A DNA stretch of 19,296 bases from Chloroflexota bacterium (GCA_013154135.1 JAADDB010000201.1:1-19296), one strand, 5' to 3'; positions 6,239 to 14,124 are shown, counted from the first letter of the stretch. Numbers and translations are program-made. Notes: generated by a model from the letters alone, not told the origin.

Positions 6239-6772
6239 ATGAAACGAGCTTGGGTTGTTCTTGCCCTGGTGATCCTGGTCTTGGCGGTTACCGGTTGTTC
6301 CAAGATCCAAGTTGACCTGCCGGACCGGGAAGTGCCCGTGTCTGAGGAAGCCGCGCAAAGTCTCCAGCAGAAGATCTCCCAACTGGACTGGCAATCGGGC
6401 ACGGCGACCCTCACCGTTACCGAATCTGAAGTCACCTCCTACATCAACCTCAAACTTTTGGACGAGGAAGTGCCCATCAAAGAACCGACCGTCTGGTTTG
6501 AGGATGGCAAGGTGTACATTGCCGGGACGTTGGACAAGAACGCCTTGCCGGTGGGTGGTCAAGCCGCTTTGATCGTGGACCTATCTGTTCAGGATGGTAA
6601 GTTGCACATTCAGGTAGAAAAGGCCGTTGTGGGTGGTGTGCCTGTTCCCAGTGGCGTCCTGGACAAGCTCACCGACACCCTCAACGAGCATCTTTCCGCG
6701 AAATTCGGTCCTATAACCGTCAAGGAGCTGCACATCGGCCAGGGAACGGCCACTATTTCGCTGGCCCGATAA
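6239..6772 (+). CDS. Small secreted lipoprotein, possibly YpmS/DUF2140- or DUF2993-like
   Basis: The 177-residue product has a classic lipoprotein signal: Lys-Arg after Met1, a hydrophobic core (5-16) and lipobox VTGC with Cys20 as the predicted lipidated residue, so it should be anchored outside the cytoplasmic membrane. The mature part is beta-rich: LTVTESEVTSYINLKL (58-73), then VWFEDGKVYIAGTL (85-98), VDLSVQDGKLHIQVEKAVVG (113-132) and GVPVPSGVLDKLTDTLNEHL (133-152). The 'test for strands, dG-k-h-h, then vPvP' pattern recalls the YpmS/DUF2140 and DUF2993 lipid-binding-like proteins, but I cannot assign one firmly. I took the ATG at 6239 because AAGGAG lies 9-10 nt upstream and it puts the signal peptide at the N-terminus. 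Its last 20 bp overlap the 3' end of amaP tail-to-tail. Confidence 0.8.
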   Translation: MKRAWVVLALVILVLAVTGCSKIQVDLPDREVPVSEEAAQSLQQKISQLDWQSGTATLTVTESEVTSYINLKLLDEEVPIKEPTVWFEDGKVYIAGTLDKNALPVGGQAALIVDLSVQDGKLHIQVEKAVVGGVPVPSGVLDKLTDTLNEHLSAKFGPITVKELHIGQGTATISLAR

Positions 6773-7337
6773 CCGGCACCTGATCCTCTTCGGGATATGG
6801 GGCGTGTTTGAGGTGTACCTCGACGCGCCCCAACCGAAGTCCCATCCGTTCCTCCACCACTTCCCGGATGACGTGGGTAATTTCCGCTGTCTTCATGGGC
6901 ACATCCACGTCGGGTGTGGTTTCCACATCCACCGTCACATGCACCACATTCCCCTTACCCCGGACATGAGGGGTTACGTTGATGACATCCGCGAGTTGGT
7001 CCAGGTGATAGGCCAAGCGCATGGCCACCGAGTCCACCAAAATCTTCGCTTTTTGTCCCTCGGGCGTGGTGACCTCCACGGTTGGGGGCTTTTTGCGTCG
7101 AATTTCCAGGCCCAACCATGTGCCCAAAATAAGCGCAGCGCCGATGGCCAGGGCTATTTGACCTAATCGGAAAAGATACGGACTGGTTGTGTAAAACTCC
7201 GAAAGGAAGGTGTAAGCCTGTTGAGAGGCGTTTTGGACCATATCCAAAACCCAGAAGGGATTCCACGCGAACAGGAGAATGCCTATTAAAAGGAACAGAA
7301 TGAGCAAAATCACGATTATTCGATTGAAAACATTCAT
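6753..7337 (-). CDS. amaP: Alkaline shock response membrane anchor protein AmaP (Asp23-like domain)
   Basis: AmaP-type proteins anchor Asp23-family envelope-stress proteins to the membrane. This 194-residue copy shows the expected plan. TM1 is at about 6-25 and TM2 at about 56-78 (IALAIGAALILGTWLGLEI), followed by a basic RRKK stop-transfer. A cytosolic Asp23-like alpha/beta domain (about 85-180) contains ILVDSVAMRLAYHLDQLADV, then VVHVTVDVETTPDVDVP and VIREVVEERMGLRLGRVEVHL. The ATG at 7337 has AAAGGAGG about 9 nt upstream. No asp23 gene is adjacent; the gene appears to be transcribed alone from a good promoter at 7430-7457. Its stop codon lies within the last codons of the convergent lipoprotein gene. 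Confidence 0.85.
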   Translation of the reverse strand: MNVFNRIIVILLILFLLIGILLFAWNPFWVLDMVQNASQQAYTFLSEFYTTSPYLFRLGQIALAIGAALILGTWLGLEIRRKKPPTVEVTTPEGQKAKILVDSVAMRLAYHLDQLADVINVTPHVRGKGNVVHVTVDVETTPDVDVPMKTAEITHVIREVVEERMGLRLGRVEVHLKHAPYPEEDQVPVIGPAK

Positions 7338-7429
7338 CCCTGCCAGCCTCCTTTAATGTATTAAGCCGACATGTGGAACGTGTCCGGCCTTTATCCTGTT
7401 CGACAGCCTCTTTGCCCTCATTCGCGCCC

Positions 7430-7457
7430 ATTATATAGCATTCCCGGGAGAACTCAA
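7430..7457 (-). promoter_or_regulatory. amaP promoter
   Basis: On the minus strand, TTGAGT (7452-7457) and a consensus TATAAT (7430-7435) are 16 bp apart. Transcription would start near 7423, leaving a leader of about 85 nt. The spacer contains TTCTCCCGGGAA, which matches the palindrome before the thioesterase gene and is a candidate operator. Confidence 0.6.
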
Positions 7458-7499
7458 AACGTGGACCATGGGCGTCATCAGTTTCGTAGGGCCGGGGTC

Positions 7500-7527
7500 T
7501 AACGAGTAACGATTGACGATTAATTGG
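7500..7527. repeat. Heptamer tract, copy 1
   Basis: TAACGAG, TAACGAT, TGACGAT and TAATTGG run in 7-bp register. Related units occur at 7770-7797, 7836-7863, 14105-14125 and 17553-17573. Confidence 0.7.
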
Positions 7528-7631
7528 TGGGTAGCCGGCGGGCGAAGCCCGGCCAGCGCCCACCAAAAACAGTTCGCCCGGGGAAAAATCAACAGGGCGC
7601 ACGGCCGTGTGCCCCTCCCGTTCGTGAACGG
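7526..7631. repeat. Cluster of short hairpins
   Basis: Arms GGTGGG (7526-7531) and CCCACC (7559-7564) enclose an inner GC-rich hairpin centred on GGGCGAAGCCC. They are followed by the near-perfect palindrome GGGCGCACGGCCGTGTGCCC (7595-7614) and the stem CCGTTC/GAACGG (7618-7631). They resemble small dispersed palindromic (REP/MITE-like) units; their mobility is not shown. Confidence 0.5.
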
Positions 7632-7639
7632 AGATGTGT

Positions 7640-7722
7640 GGTCATGCCCGATCGCCCGGGGCTGAACCCCCGGGCTAAATGGGGGGAAGCCCCCTTCGGG
7701 GGCTCTATATGGACACATGACC
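7640..7722. repeat. 83-bp nested palindromic module
   Basis: Terminal inverted arms GGTCATG (7640-7646) and CATGACC (7716-7722) enclose two hairpins. The first is GCCCGGGG (7654-7661) with CCCCGGGC (7668-7675). The second is AGCCCCC (7688-7694) with GGGGGCT (7698-7704) around a TTC loop. The three-stem plan looks like a discrete folded element. It may be a non-autonomous mobile repeat or a structured RNA; no target duplication is evident by eye. Confidence 0.5.
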
Positions 7723-7769
7723 GGCCGAGCATCGCCACAAACGAACCGGGATGGGTGCTCCCGCCCCTC

Positions 7770-7797
7770 TTACTCGTTACTCGTTATGCGTTAGACC
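7770..7797. repeat. Heptamer tract, copy 2
   Basis: TTACTCG, TTACTCG, TTATGCG and TTAGACC repeat at 7-bp spacing. They are the complement-strand form of the units at 7500-7527. Confidence 0.7.
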
Positions 7798-7835
7798 TCA
7801 CCCATCCCGCCCGACCTCGCCCTTCCGCCACCCCC

Positions 7836-7863
7836 TTAATCGTTAATCGTCAATCGTTACTCC
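7836..7863. repeat. Heptamer tract, copy 3, running into the glycosyltransferase gene
   Basis: TTAATCG, TTAATCG, TCAATCG and TTACTCC are in 7-bp register. The TCA of the third unit is the complement of the glycosyltransferase TGA stop, and the fourth unit encodes part of its C-terminal Ser-Asn-Asp. Confidence 0.7.
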
Positions 7864-9310
7864 TTAGCCTATAGATCCAGAACCGGAGCCCGCCGTCCTC
7901 GCCCCGTATGCGAGCGACCAATTCCGCGTCCACCCCCGCCTTCTCCAAAGCCCTTGTCACCTCCAGCCACGTGCCCTGGTGCCACGCGGGAAGGACCAGC
8001 ACCTTCACCTGGTCCGGGTGTTGAGCTGCGTCCTGGGCCAACCACGTCACATCGGGCCACCAGCGGAAATCGTAGGGCGCACCGAAGAGGTAGAAACCGT
8101 AATGCCAGCCTAACCAGTGGTGGTACACCACGCCCCCGCGCGGGACGTCCCTGGCCACATACGCGACCACCGCGTCCAGCCCATCGTACGCACCGTGGTC
8201 CCCGCCCACGGGAAAATGCGCTCCCATGGCCCGTGTCCCGGTGATTCCGCCCCAGAGGAGGACGCCCGCCAGGAGCAGGGGCCGAACCTTTGGCCAGACC
8301 TGCTCTGCCCGGCTCCAGCCCCATCCCACCAGGGCCACAGTGACCGGTCCGAACAGGAGGAGATATCGGTCCCACGGGGCCAACGTGGTCACCACATACG
8401 CGGTAGCCATCCCCACCCACCAGAGGGAGAGCCAGCGGATCGGGCGAGGCACCACCTCCCTCCTTCCCTGCCAAAAGACCCACACCAGGACCCCAGCGAC
8501 GGCTACACCACCCACCCATCCCCATGCTCCATGCCACACCGATGCCCACTCTGCGCACCGATGGCCCCACATGCTCGGCGGGAGGACCTTCAGTCCCCCG
8601 TAGTGGGCCCATCCCATGCGCCATGTAGGAATCCCCCCGCGTGCCTCTTCCCACTGAAACCAACGCCAGAGGGGGAGAACCGCGCCTGCGCCCCAGAAGA
8701 GCCACACGCGTCTTTTGGGTCTTTGGTGGGCCAGAGTGCCCCAGATGAGGGGGAGCCAGGCGAGGGCCGGGGGTTTTGTTGTCACCGCGGCCGCCCAACT
8801 GACCCCACTGAGCAGAGCCCAAAGCGCGCGCTTCCTCCTTCGGGTGGCCGCCCACGCGGACAAGAGCAGGAAACCCACCATCGTCGTGTCCAGGTACACG
8901 GTGGGGGTGAGGAGAACGGCCAGGGGAAAGGCCGCGTAGAGGAAGAACGCGCGACGAGCCGTCCGAGAGCCCAGGAGCGCGCGAAGCCATCCGTACAGCA
9001 GGGGAAGGCTCAGAGCCCCCCAGAAGAGATTGGGCAAACGGGCGACCTCCTCCGAGGGCGTGAAATGTCCGAAGAGCCAGGCGAGGAGATAGGGGAACAA
9101 GGGGGGCTTGTCCACCGGAGCCGTCCGGAGCATGGGGTCGATTCCCGAGTAGATCAGCCAGGCCCAATACCCGTACAGGGCCTCATCCTCCCGGAGATGG
9201 AATCGGCTCCACAGATACCAGCGCCACAGCGTGGCCACAAGCCACAGCGCGCCCAACAGAAGTTCATCCCTTCCTGTCTTGTGCCCACTTCGGGGTATCC
9301 GCGGTTTCAC
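7850..9310 (-). CDS. Polytopic membrane glycosyltransferase (GT-C, ArnT/PMT-like)
   Basis: This 486-residue, Trp/Leu-rich protein has about nine to eleven predicted membrane spans and belongs by motif to the GT-C fold, which transfers sugars from polyprenyl-phosphate donors on the outer face of the membrane. The first extracytoplasmic loop carries the acidic catalytic motif REDEALYGYWAW (40-51), followed by VDKPPLFPYLLAW (66-78). Later landmarks are YLDTTM (139-144), TTKPPAL (177-183) and APWDRYLLLFGP (311-322). The C-terminal part (about 365-486) is a soluble-looking tail. Donor and acceptor cannot be inferred. The start is GTG at 9310, with GAGGAG about 11 nt upstream, a long but acceptable spacing. 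The last residues Ser-Asn-Asp and the stop come from a heptamer repeat. It is transcribed alone, divergent from the hydrolase/reverse gyrase operon. Confidence 0.85.
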   Translation of the reverse strand: MKPRIPRSGHKTGRDELLLGALWLVATLWRWYLWSRFHLREDEALYGYWAWLIYSGIDPMLRTAPVDKPPLFPYLLAWLFGHFTPSEEVARLPNLFWGALSLPLLYGWLRALLGSRTARRAFFLYAAFPLAVLLTPTVYLDTTMVGFLLLSAWAATRRRKRALWALLSGVSWAAAVTTKPPALAWLPLIWGTLAHQRPKRRVWLFWGAGAVLPLWRWFQWEEARGGIPTWRMGWAHYGGLKVLPPSMWGHRCAEWASVWHGAWGWVGGVAVAGVLVWVFWQGRREVVPRPIRWLSLWWVGMATAYVVTTLAPWDRYLLLFGPVTVALVGWGWSRAEQVWPKVRPLLLAGVLLWGGITGTRAMGAHFPVGGDHGAYDGLDAVVAYVARDVPRGGVVYHHWLGWHYGFYLFGAPYDFRWWPDVTWLAQDAAQHPDQVKVLVLPAWHQGTWLEVTRALEKAGVDAELVARIRGEDGGLRFWIYRLRSND

Positions 9311-9329
9311 CTTGCCCTGAGCTCCTCGT

Positions 9330-9357
9330 TTGTCCAGAATTCAGCCTGTGATATACT
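9330..9357 (+). promoter_or_regulatory. Candidate promoter of the hydrolase-reverse gyrase operon
   Basis: TTGTCC (9330-9335) and TATACT (9352-9357) lie 16 bp apart, and the -10 is preceded by TG at 9349-9350, giving an extended -10. Transcription from near 9364 would produce a leader of about 178 nt that contains the two-box element at 9448-9491. Confidence 0.5.
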
Positions 9358-9447
9358 GGACTGGGAACAAACCGCCATCATCTTCGCTGCCGAAATCTAT
9401 TGCGTAACGAGTTGAGAGGGCTGATGCTCCAACATCTTTCTGACACG

Positions 9448-9491
9448 GGGCGAGGACGCCGGCATCCCGCGGAGGCACGGACCCGTCCGCC
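9448..9491 (+). promoter_or_regulatory. Two-box leader element, copy B
   Basis: GGGCGAGGAC (9448-9457) and CCCGTCCGCC (9482-9491) start 34 bp apart, about 50 bp before the hydrolase start. The same two boxes with the same spacing occur, also in gene orientation, before the ANTAR regulator gene (17606-17649). A 47-bp alignment of the two copies needs no gap and is about three-quarters identical. The function is unknown. If the promoter at 9330-9357 is right, this copy lies in the transcribed leader. Confidence 0.5.
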
Positions 9492-9541
9492 GCCACGTGG
9501 AATTTTGTCGGTCAATCGGACCCACCACTTTGGAGGATACC

Positions 9542-10375
9542 ATGATACGTATCACCTCTCTGGTGGACAACACAGCCGGCCGCACGCACAAGGGAGTCTG
9601 GGGCGAGCACGGTCTGTCCTTCTTGGTGGAGACGCCCCACGGCCGCGTTCTCTTCGACACGGGCAGCAGTGGCACGGTCTTGGCCCACAACGCGTCCCTC
9701 CTGGATGTGGATTTCCGCACGGTTGACGTGTTGGTCTTCAGCCATGCCCACTATGACCACACCGGAGGCGCGGGCGTGGTCCTCGACCACCGGCCCGACA
9801 TCCCCATCTACGCGCACACCACCTTCCTGCGCGAGCGGTATGCCCGTCGCAATGGCGAATACGTGGACATCGGCATCCCTCCCCACCTGCGAGAGCGGAT
9901 CCGGGCCGGCCGCCTGTACCTCCACCACAAGCCCGTGCAAGTCCTTCCCCGAGTCTGGACGACCGGGGAAATCCGTCAGCGGCTGGAGCCGGAAGGACGA
10001 AGCCCGCACCACGTCATCCGGACCAACAAGGGGTGGCAACCAGACCCTTACGAGGATGACATGGCCCTGGTCATCGAAGCGGATGCCGGGCTGATCCTCA
10101 TCTGCGGTTGCTGTCACGCGGGCCTGCTCAACACCCTCTCCTGCGTGCGGCACACCTTTGGACGGCCGATTACCGCGGTTTTCGGCGGCACCCACCTGGT
10201 CTCCGCGGACAAAGCCTACCTGGAGCACGTGGTAGAAGTCTTCTCCCAACATTGCCCTGACGTGGAATATTACCTGAACCACTGTACAGGGGAAAAAGCC
10301 TACGTGGCCCTGGCCAACGCGTTCGGGGACCGGGTTCATCCCTGTCCGGTGGGAACACGGGTGGACATACCGTGA
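9542..10375 (+). CDS. Metallo-beta-lactamase-fold hydrolase (COG1237-like)
   Basis: The 277-residue cytosolic protein has the metallo-beta-lactamase fold. Its dinuclear metal motif is SHAHYDHTGG (67-76), with supporting residues Asp39 in LFDTGSSGT, His192 in CGCCHAGLLNT (188-198), His218 in FGGTHL and His247 in LNHCTGEKA. The arrangement fits COG1237, the group often labelled dihydropteridine/RFAP-synthase-like after a methanopterin enzyme of methanogens. Most members have no proven reaction, so I leave the substrate open. The ATG at 9542 has GGAGG 5 nt upstream, which rules out a longer start at 9497. Its TGA overlaps the reverse gyrase ATG, so the two are one operon and probably translationally coupled. 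A role in nucleotide or cofactor metabolism is only a guess. Confidence 0.85.
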   Translation: MIRITSLVDNTAGRTHKGVWGEHGLSFLVETPHGRVLFDTGSSGTVLAHNASLLDVDFRTVDVLVFSHAHYDHTGGAGVVLDHRPDIPIYAHTTFLRERYARRNGEYVDIGIPPHLRERIRAGRLYLHHKPVQVLPRVWTTGEIRQRLEPEGRSPHHVIRTNKGWQPDPYEDDMALVIEADAGLILICGCCHAGLLNTLSCVRHTFGRPITAVFGGTHLVSADKAYLEHVVEVFSQHCPDVEYYLNHCTGEKAYVALANAFGDRVHPCPVGTRVDIP

Positions 10376-13300
10376 TGGACACCTCCTGTCGGCCCCTGTA
10401 CCGTTGGGCCTGTCCCAACTGTGAGAAGACCAACTCGGAAATCCGGTTGCGCGTCGGCGCGCCGTGCGAGCGGTGTCTGCCCCACCTGCCCTCGGAGGAC
10501 TTCCCTGCAGCCCCGGAAGAACACCGCGGCTTTATCGTACGCGCGCTGGAGCAAGTCGGTACCCTCCGGCCCGAAAGCCTCCTGGCCCAGGCCGAGCGTG
10601 TGGACCGTGCGCTGGACGCGTTTCGCCGCGCGTTCCACACCTGCGTGGGAGCGTCCCCCTGGCACATCCAAGAAATGTGGGCCCGCCGGGTCCTCCAGGA
10701 GCGCAGCTTCGCCATGATCGCACCCACCGGTGTGGGGAAGACCACCTTTGGTGGGGTGATGGCCCTCCACCGGGCTTTGACCCAAGCCGGTCGCACCGTG
10801 TTCATCCTCCCCACCGTCGCCCTGACCCGCCAGGTGGGGGAACGTTTGACCCAGTGGGCCGAACAACTGGCCCCCTCAAACCCGCCCCAAATCATCACCA
10901 TCCACAGTCGACTCCCCGCCCGGCAGAAGCGTTTAGCCCGTGAACAACTGCTCCAGGGGAAGGGGGATGTGCTGGTCGTGACCGCGGCCTTCCTCCGACG
11001 GTCGGAGAACGTGGAACACGTGCGCCAGTGGGGGCCCTCCTTCGTGTTCGTCGACGACGTGGACGCGGTGCTGAAGAGCGGGCGGATTGTGGAAGGCGTC
11101 TTGGCCATTCTCGGCGTGACCGACGAGCTCCTGCACACGGCCCAGGAGCTGATTCGGCTGCGCCGGAGCCTGGCCACCGTGCAGGAAGGTCCCCGCCGGG
11201 AACGACTCCTGAAGCGGCGGCATCGGCTGCAGGAGCAGATCCGCCAGGCCGTGGCTGGCAAGACCCTGGTGGTGAGCAGCGCGACCGGACGGCCCAGAGG
11301 ACGTCGGGTCCTCCTCTTCCGCGAGATCTTCGGCTTTGAGATCGGCGGCCGCGCGGACATCGCGCGCAACATTGTGGACGTGGCATGGCAGGGGGACGAG
11401 GACGCCTTGCTCCCCCACTTCCTGGACGTGCTGCCCCGGTTGGGCACGGGAGGACTCATCTTCGTCCCTCGGGATGAGGGAGTGGAGCGAGCCACCGCGG
11501 TGGCCGAGATGATCGAGGAGCACACGGACTTGCGGGCCGCGGTCTTCACATCCGAGCACCCGGATACGCTGGACGCGTTTGCCGCGGGTCATGTGGACGT
11601 GCTGGTGGGAGTTGCCACCCCTTACGGTGTCATGGTCCGCGGCCTGGATCTGCCCGAGCGGATCCGGTATGCCGTGTTCCTCCACGCGCCTCGCCACAAG
11701 ATCCCCCTCCAGCCCGAGGCCCAAACCCCCGCGGATATGGCCCGTCTCCTCGCGCTCCTGCCCGAGGTGATGCCCCCGGAGGAGGCCGCGAAGGCTCGAC
11801 GGTTGGCCGTGCGCCTGCGCCAACTCCTGCGCCGTTACCCCTCTCTGGCCCGGGCCGACAGCCTGGACGCCCTCCCACCCTCCTCCCCCGCGCGGGAACC
11901 ACTGGCCCAGGCCCAACAGCTCCTCCGCGCGTTCTGGTCCCTGCCGGACGCGCGCGAACGTTTGGCCGCGCATCCCTCCGCACTGGTCCGGGAAGAGGAC
12001 GGGCGTTTCTTCCTCTACCTCCCGGACTGGACCACCTACATCCAGGCCAGTGGGCGGACTTCCCGGCTGTTCGTCGGGGGGATCACGCGGGGACTTTCCC
12101 TGGTGTTGGAGAGTGAGCCCCGGATCTTGCGGGGGTTGGAACGACGTCTCCGGTTCCTCTTGGGCGACTTCGCGTTCCGGCGGCTGGACGAGGTCGACCT
12201 GGACCAGGTGTTGGCGGAGGTGGACCGGGATCGGGACCGATTGCGTCGCCTGCAGGGGGGCCAAGTCCTATCCCCCTCGGAACGGACCGAGCTGGCCCGG
12301 ACCGCGCTCATCGTAGTGGAGTCCCCCAACAAAGCCCGGACCATCGCCCACTTTTTCGGACGGCCGGGCGTTCTGGAGGTGGATGGCCTGCGGGTGTACG
12401 AGACGTCCATCGGCCACGTGAACTTGACCATTGCCGCGTCGGGAGGGCACGTGTACGACCTGGCTGTGGACGACCTGGCCGCGGAGCGGGAGCAATACGG
12501 GTTTGCCGAAGCGCTCCACGGCGTGGGACGGGACGCGGATCACTTTTGGCCGGTGTACACCTCCATCAAGCGATGTCAACGGTGCGGCTACCAGTTCACA
12601 GATGACCGTTCCTCCTGTCCGGTGTGTCGCAGCACTTTGCTGCGGGACGCCCGCTCGGTGGTTCATACCCTTCGGGCGTTGGCCTTGGAAGTGCAGGATG
12701 TCTACATCGCGACGGACCCGGACACAGAAGGGGAGAAGATTGCGTTTGACCTGACCCGACTGTTGGCCCCCTTCCATCCCGGCATTCGCCGCATGGAGTT
12801 CCACGAGGTGACCCGACGCGCGATTTTGCACGCGCTCGCGCATCCGCGGTCGGTGAACCTCTCTTTGGTGGAAGCTCAGATCGTGCGGCGGGTGGACGAC
12901 CGGTGGTTGGGGTTCACCCTCTCCCAGCGGGTGAGCGAGGCGTTGGGGCGGGGCAGCCGCCGGGGACGTACGCCACTGAGCGCCGGCCGGGTCCAGACCC
13001 CTGTGCTGGGGTGGATCATTGAGCGGTACGAGGAGCACGAGCGAAGCAAGGAACCCCACTGGGTGCTGGATTTGCCCCTGGCCGGGGACGTGCTCCATCT
13101 GACCATCCCCCAGAGTGCTCTGGCCGCGCAGGTGGAAAACGGGGAGGAGGTGGTGGTCCGCGCGCGGCCGACAGAGGAAACAGAGGAGACGTTGCGGCCT
13201 CGGCCTCCGTACACCACGGATGCGCTCATCTACGACGCGTCCCGCTACCTGGGGCTTTCCGCCTCTCGCACCATGCAACTGGCCCAAAACCTGTTCGAGT

Positions 13301-14124
13301 GGGGACTTATCACCTATCACCGCACGGATTCGACCCATGTGTCCGCGGAGGGAATTCGGATAGCCAGGGAATATTTGCAGGAATACCGGGGAGGTGCTTT
13401 CGCTCCCTGGTTTCGTCCCCGCCCCTGGGGGGAGGAGGGCGCGCATGAGGCCATTCGGCCCACGCGTCCGTTGGACGCCCGAGGACTCCAGGAGATGTTG
13501 ACCGAAGGGGTCATGGAGTGGAGTGGGTGGGAGCCGGATCACGCGCGGTTGTACGACCTCATTTTCCGCCGCTTCATTGCCAGTCAGATGGCCCCGGTTC
13601 CCGTGCGGCGACAACGGGTGCTCCTCCAGATCGCCCGAGGGGATGAGAGGCTATGGTCTGGGGAGGTGGATTGGCTGGTCCCGGCGGAGGAGGGCTTCCT
13701 CCACTTCTACTCGTATCCCTATGTCGTGCACGGTCAACCTGTGCCCCCGGAAGGGCAGGAGCTGGTCCTTCGCGTTTCCGAGGATCAGTGGCGGGTCATG
13801 GCGAAGGTCGGGCTTCTGAGCACCGGGGATGTGGTCCGCTTGATGCGGGAGCGGGGCATTGGTCGGCCCAGCACGTATCACAAGATTGTGGATGTGTTGT
13901 TGCGCCGGCGGTATGTGCGGGCCACCGGCAGTGGCTTGGTGCCCACCCGTCGGGGGCGGGCGGTGTACCAGTACCTCTCCCAGCACTACCCGCTCCTGGT
14001 ATCGGAACAGGCGACTCGCACGTTGGAGGAGTGGATGGACGCGGTGGCCCGGGGCGAACGCTCCTGCGGGGAGATTTTGGAGCAGGTGTACGGGGATGTT
14101 AAACGAGTGATGAGTAACGATTGA
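10375..14124 (+). CDS. rgy: Reverse gyrase
   Basis: Reverse gyrase introduces positive supercoils into DNA using ATP and is found in organisms growing at high temperature. This 1249-residue protein has both halves fused. Numbered from the ATG, the N-terminal zinc finger is at Cys13/16 and Cys31/34, Walker A APTGVGKT at 116-123, DDVD at 227-230, SAT at 302-304 and the helicase motif QASGRTSR at 557-564. A latch-like insert lies at about 445-540. The topoisomerase IA half opens with LIVVESPNKARTIAHFFG (645-662) and has the Toprim acidic triad DPDTE (781-785). A second zinc finger sits at Cys734/737 and Cys748/751, and the catalytic Tyr981 in TYHRTDST. All key residues are present, so it should be active. 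GTG at 10372 is an alternative start giving a GTGA overlap. The C-terminal Ser-Asn-Asp and stop are heptamer-encoded. Confidence 0.97.
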   Translation: MDTSCRPLYRWACPNCEKTNSEIRLRVGAPCERCLPHLPSEDFPAAPEEHRGFIVRALEQVGTLRPESLLAQAERVDRALDAFRRAFHTCVGASPWHIQEMWARRVLQERSFAMIAPTGVGKTTFGGVMALHRALTQAGRTVFILPTVALTRQVGERLTQWAEQLAPSNPPQIITIHSRLPARQKRLAREQLLQGKGDVLVVTAAFLRRSENVEHVRQWGPSFVFVDDVDAVLKSGRIVEGVLAILGVTDELLHTAQELIRLRRSLATVQEGPRRERLLKRRHRLQEQIRQAVAGKTLVVSSATGRPRGRRVLLFREIFGFEIGGRADIARNIVDVAWQGDEDALLPHFLDVLPRLGTGGLIFVPRDEGVERATAVAEMIEEHTDLRAAVFTSEHPDTLDAFAAGHVDVLVGVATPYGVMVRGLDLPERIRYAVFLHAPRHKIPLQPEAQTPADMARLLALLPEVMPPEEAAKARRLAVRLRQLLRRYPSLARADSLDALPPSSPAREPLAQAQQLLRAFWSLPDARERLAAHPSALVREEDGRFFLYLPDWTTYIQASGRTSRLFVGGITRGLSLVLESEPRILRGLERRLRFLLGDFAFRRLDEVDLDQVLAEVDRDRDRLRRLQGGQVLSPSERTELARTALIVVESPNKARTIAHFFGRPGVLEVDGLRVYETSIGHVNLTIAASGGHVYDLAVDDLAAEREQYGFAEALHGVGRDADHFWPVYTSIKRCQRCGYQFTDDRSSCPVCRSTLLRDARSVVHTLRALALEVQDVYIATDPDTEGEKIAFDLTRLLAPFHPGIRRMEFHEVTRRAILHALAHPRSVNLSLVEAQIVRRVDDRWLGFTLSQRVSEALGRGSRRGRTPLSAGRVQTPVLGWIIERYEEHERSKEPHWVLDLPLAGDVLHLTIPQSALAAQVENGEEVVVRARPTEETEETLRPRPPYTTDALIYDASRYLGLSASRTMQLAQNLFEWGLITYHRTDSTHVSAEGIRIAREYLQEYRGGAFAPWFRPRPWGEEGAHEAIRPTRPLDARGLQEMLTEGVMEWSGWEPDHARLYDLIFRRFIASQMAPVPVRRQRVLLQIARGDERLWSGEVDWLVPAEEGFLHFYSYPYVVHGQPVPPEGQELVLRVSEDQWRVMAKVGLLSTGDVVRLMRERGIGRPSTYHKIVDVLLRRRYVRATGSGLVPTRRGRAVYQYLSQHYPLLVSEQATRTLEEWMDAVARGERSCGEILEQVYGDVKRVMSND

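Larger units (their letters stand above)
7338..7849. other. Repeat-rich gene-free intergenic region
   Basis: These 512 bp contain no supportable gene. They hold a 10-bp bulged hairpin in the amaP leader (7365-7388), the amaP promoter (7430-7457), heptamer tracts (7500-7527, 7770-7797, and one from 7836 into the glycosyltransferase 3' end) and a series of hairpins from 7526 to 7722. An open frame of 116 codons on the plus strand runs through the hairpins. It encodes low-complexity RPGLNPRAKWGEAPF-like sequence that is simply the translation of the palindromes, so I do not call it. Confidence 0.6.

Noticed and set aside
7500..7863. Heptamer tracts as a possible CRISPR array
   Set aside because: Units are 7 bp and directly adjacent, with no 23-40 bp repeats, no unique spacers and no cas genes nearby.
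7524..7874. Plus-strand open frame of 116 codons in the repeat region
   Set aside because: Its sequence is the translation of hairpins and heptamers, and it runs into the 3' end of the glycosyltransferase gene.
8117..9415. Long plus-strand open frame (432 codons) opposite the glycosyltransferase gene
   Set aside because: It is the GC-rich shadow of the glycosyltransferase: rich in Pro, Arg, His and Gly, without domain signature or ribosome binding site.
9364..9541. Known riboswitch in the hydrolase-reverse gyrase leader
   Set aside because: I recognised none of the conserved cores of common riboswitch classes, such as TPP, cobalamin, SAM, fluoride or guanidine; the two-box element is reported as unknown instead.
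10933..12264. Long minus-strand open frame (443 codons) inside the reverse gyrase helicase half
   Set aside because: It is antisense to a clear coding region and lacks start signals or recognisable domains.
12268..13614. Long minus-strand open frame (448 codons) inside reverse gyrase
   Set aside because: It is antisense to the topoisomerase half, whose motifs are unmistakable; the composition is low-complexity and no family pattern is present.
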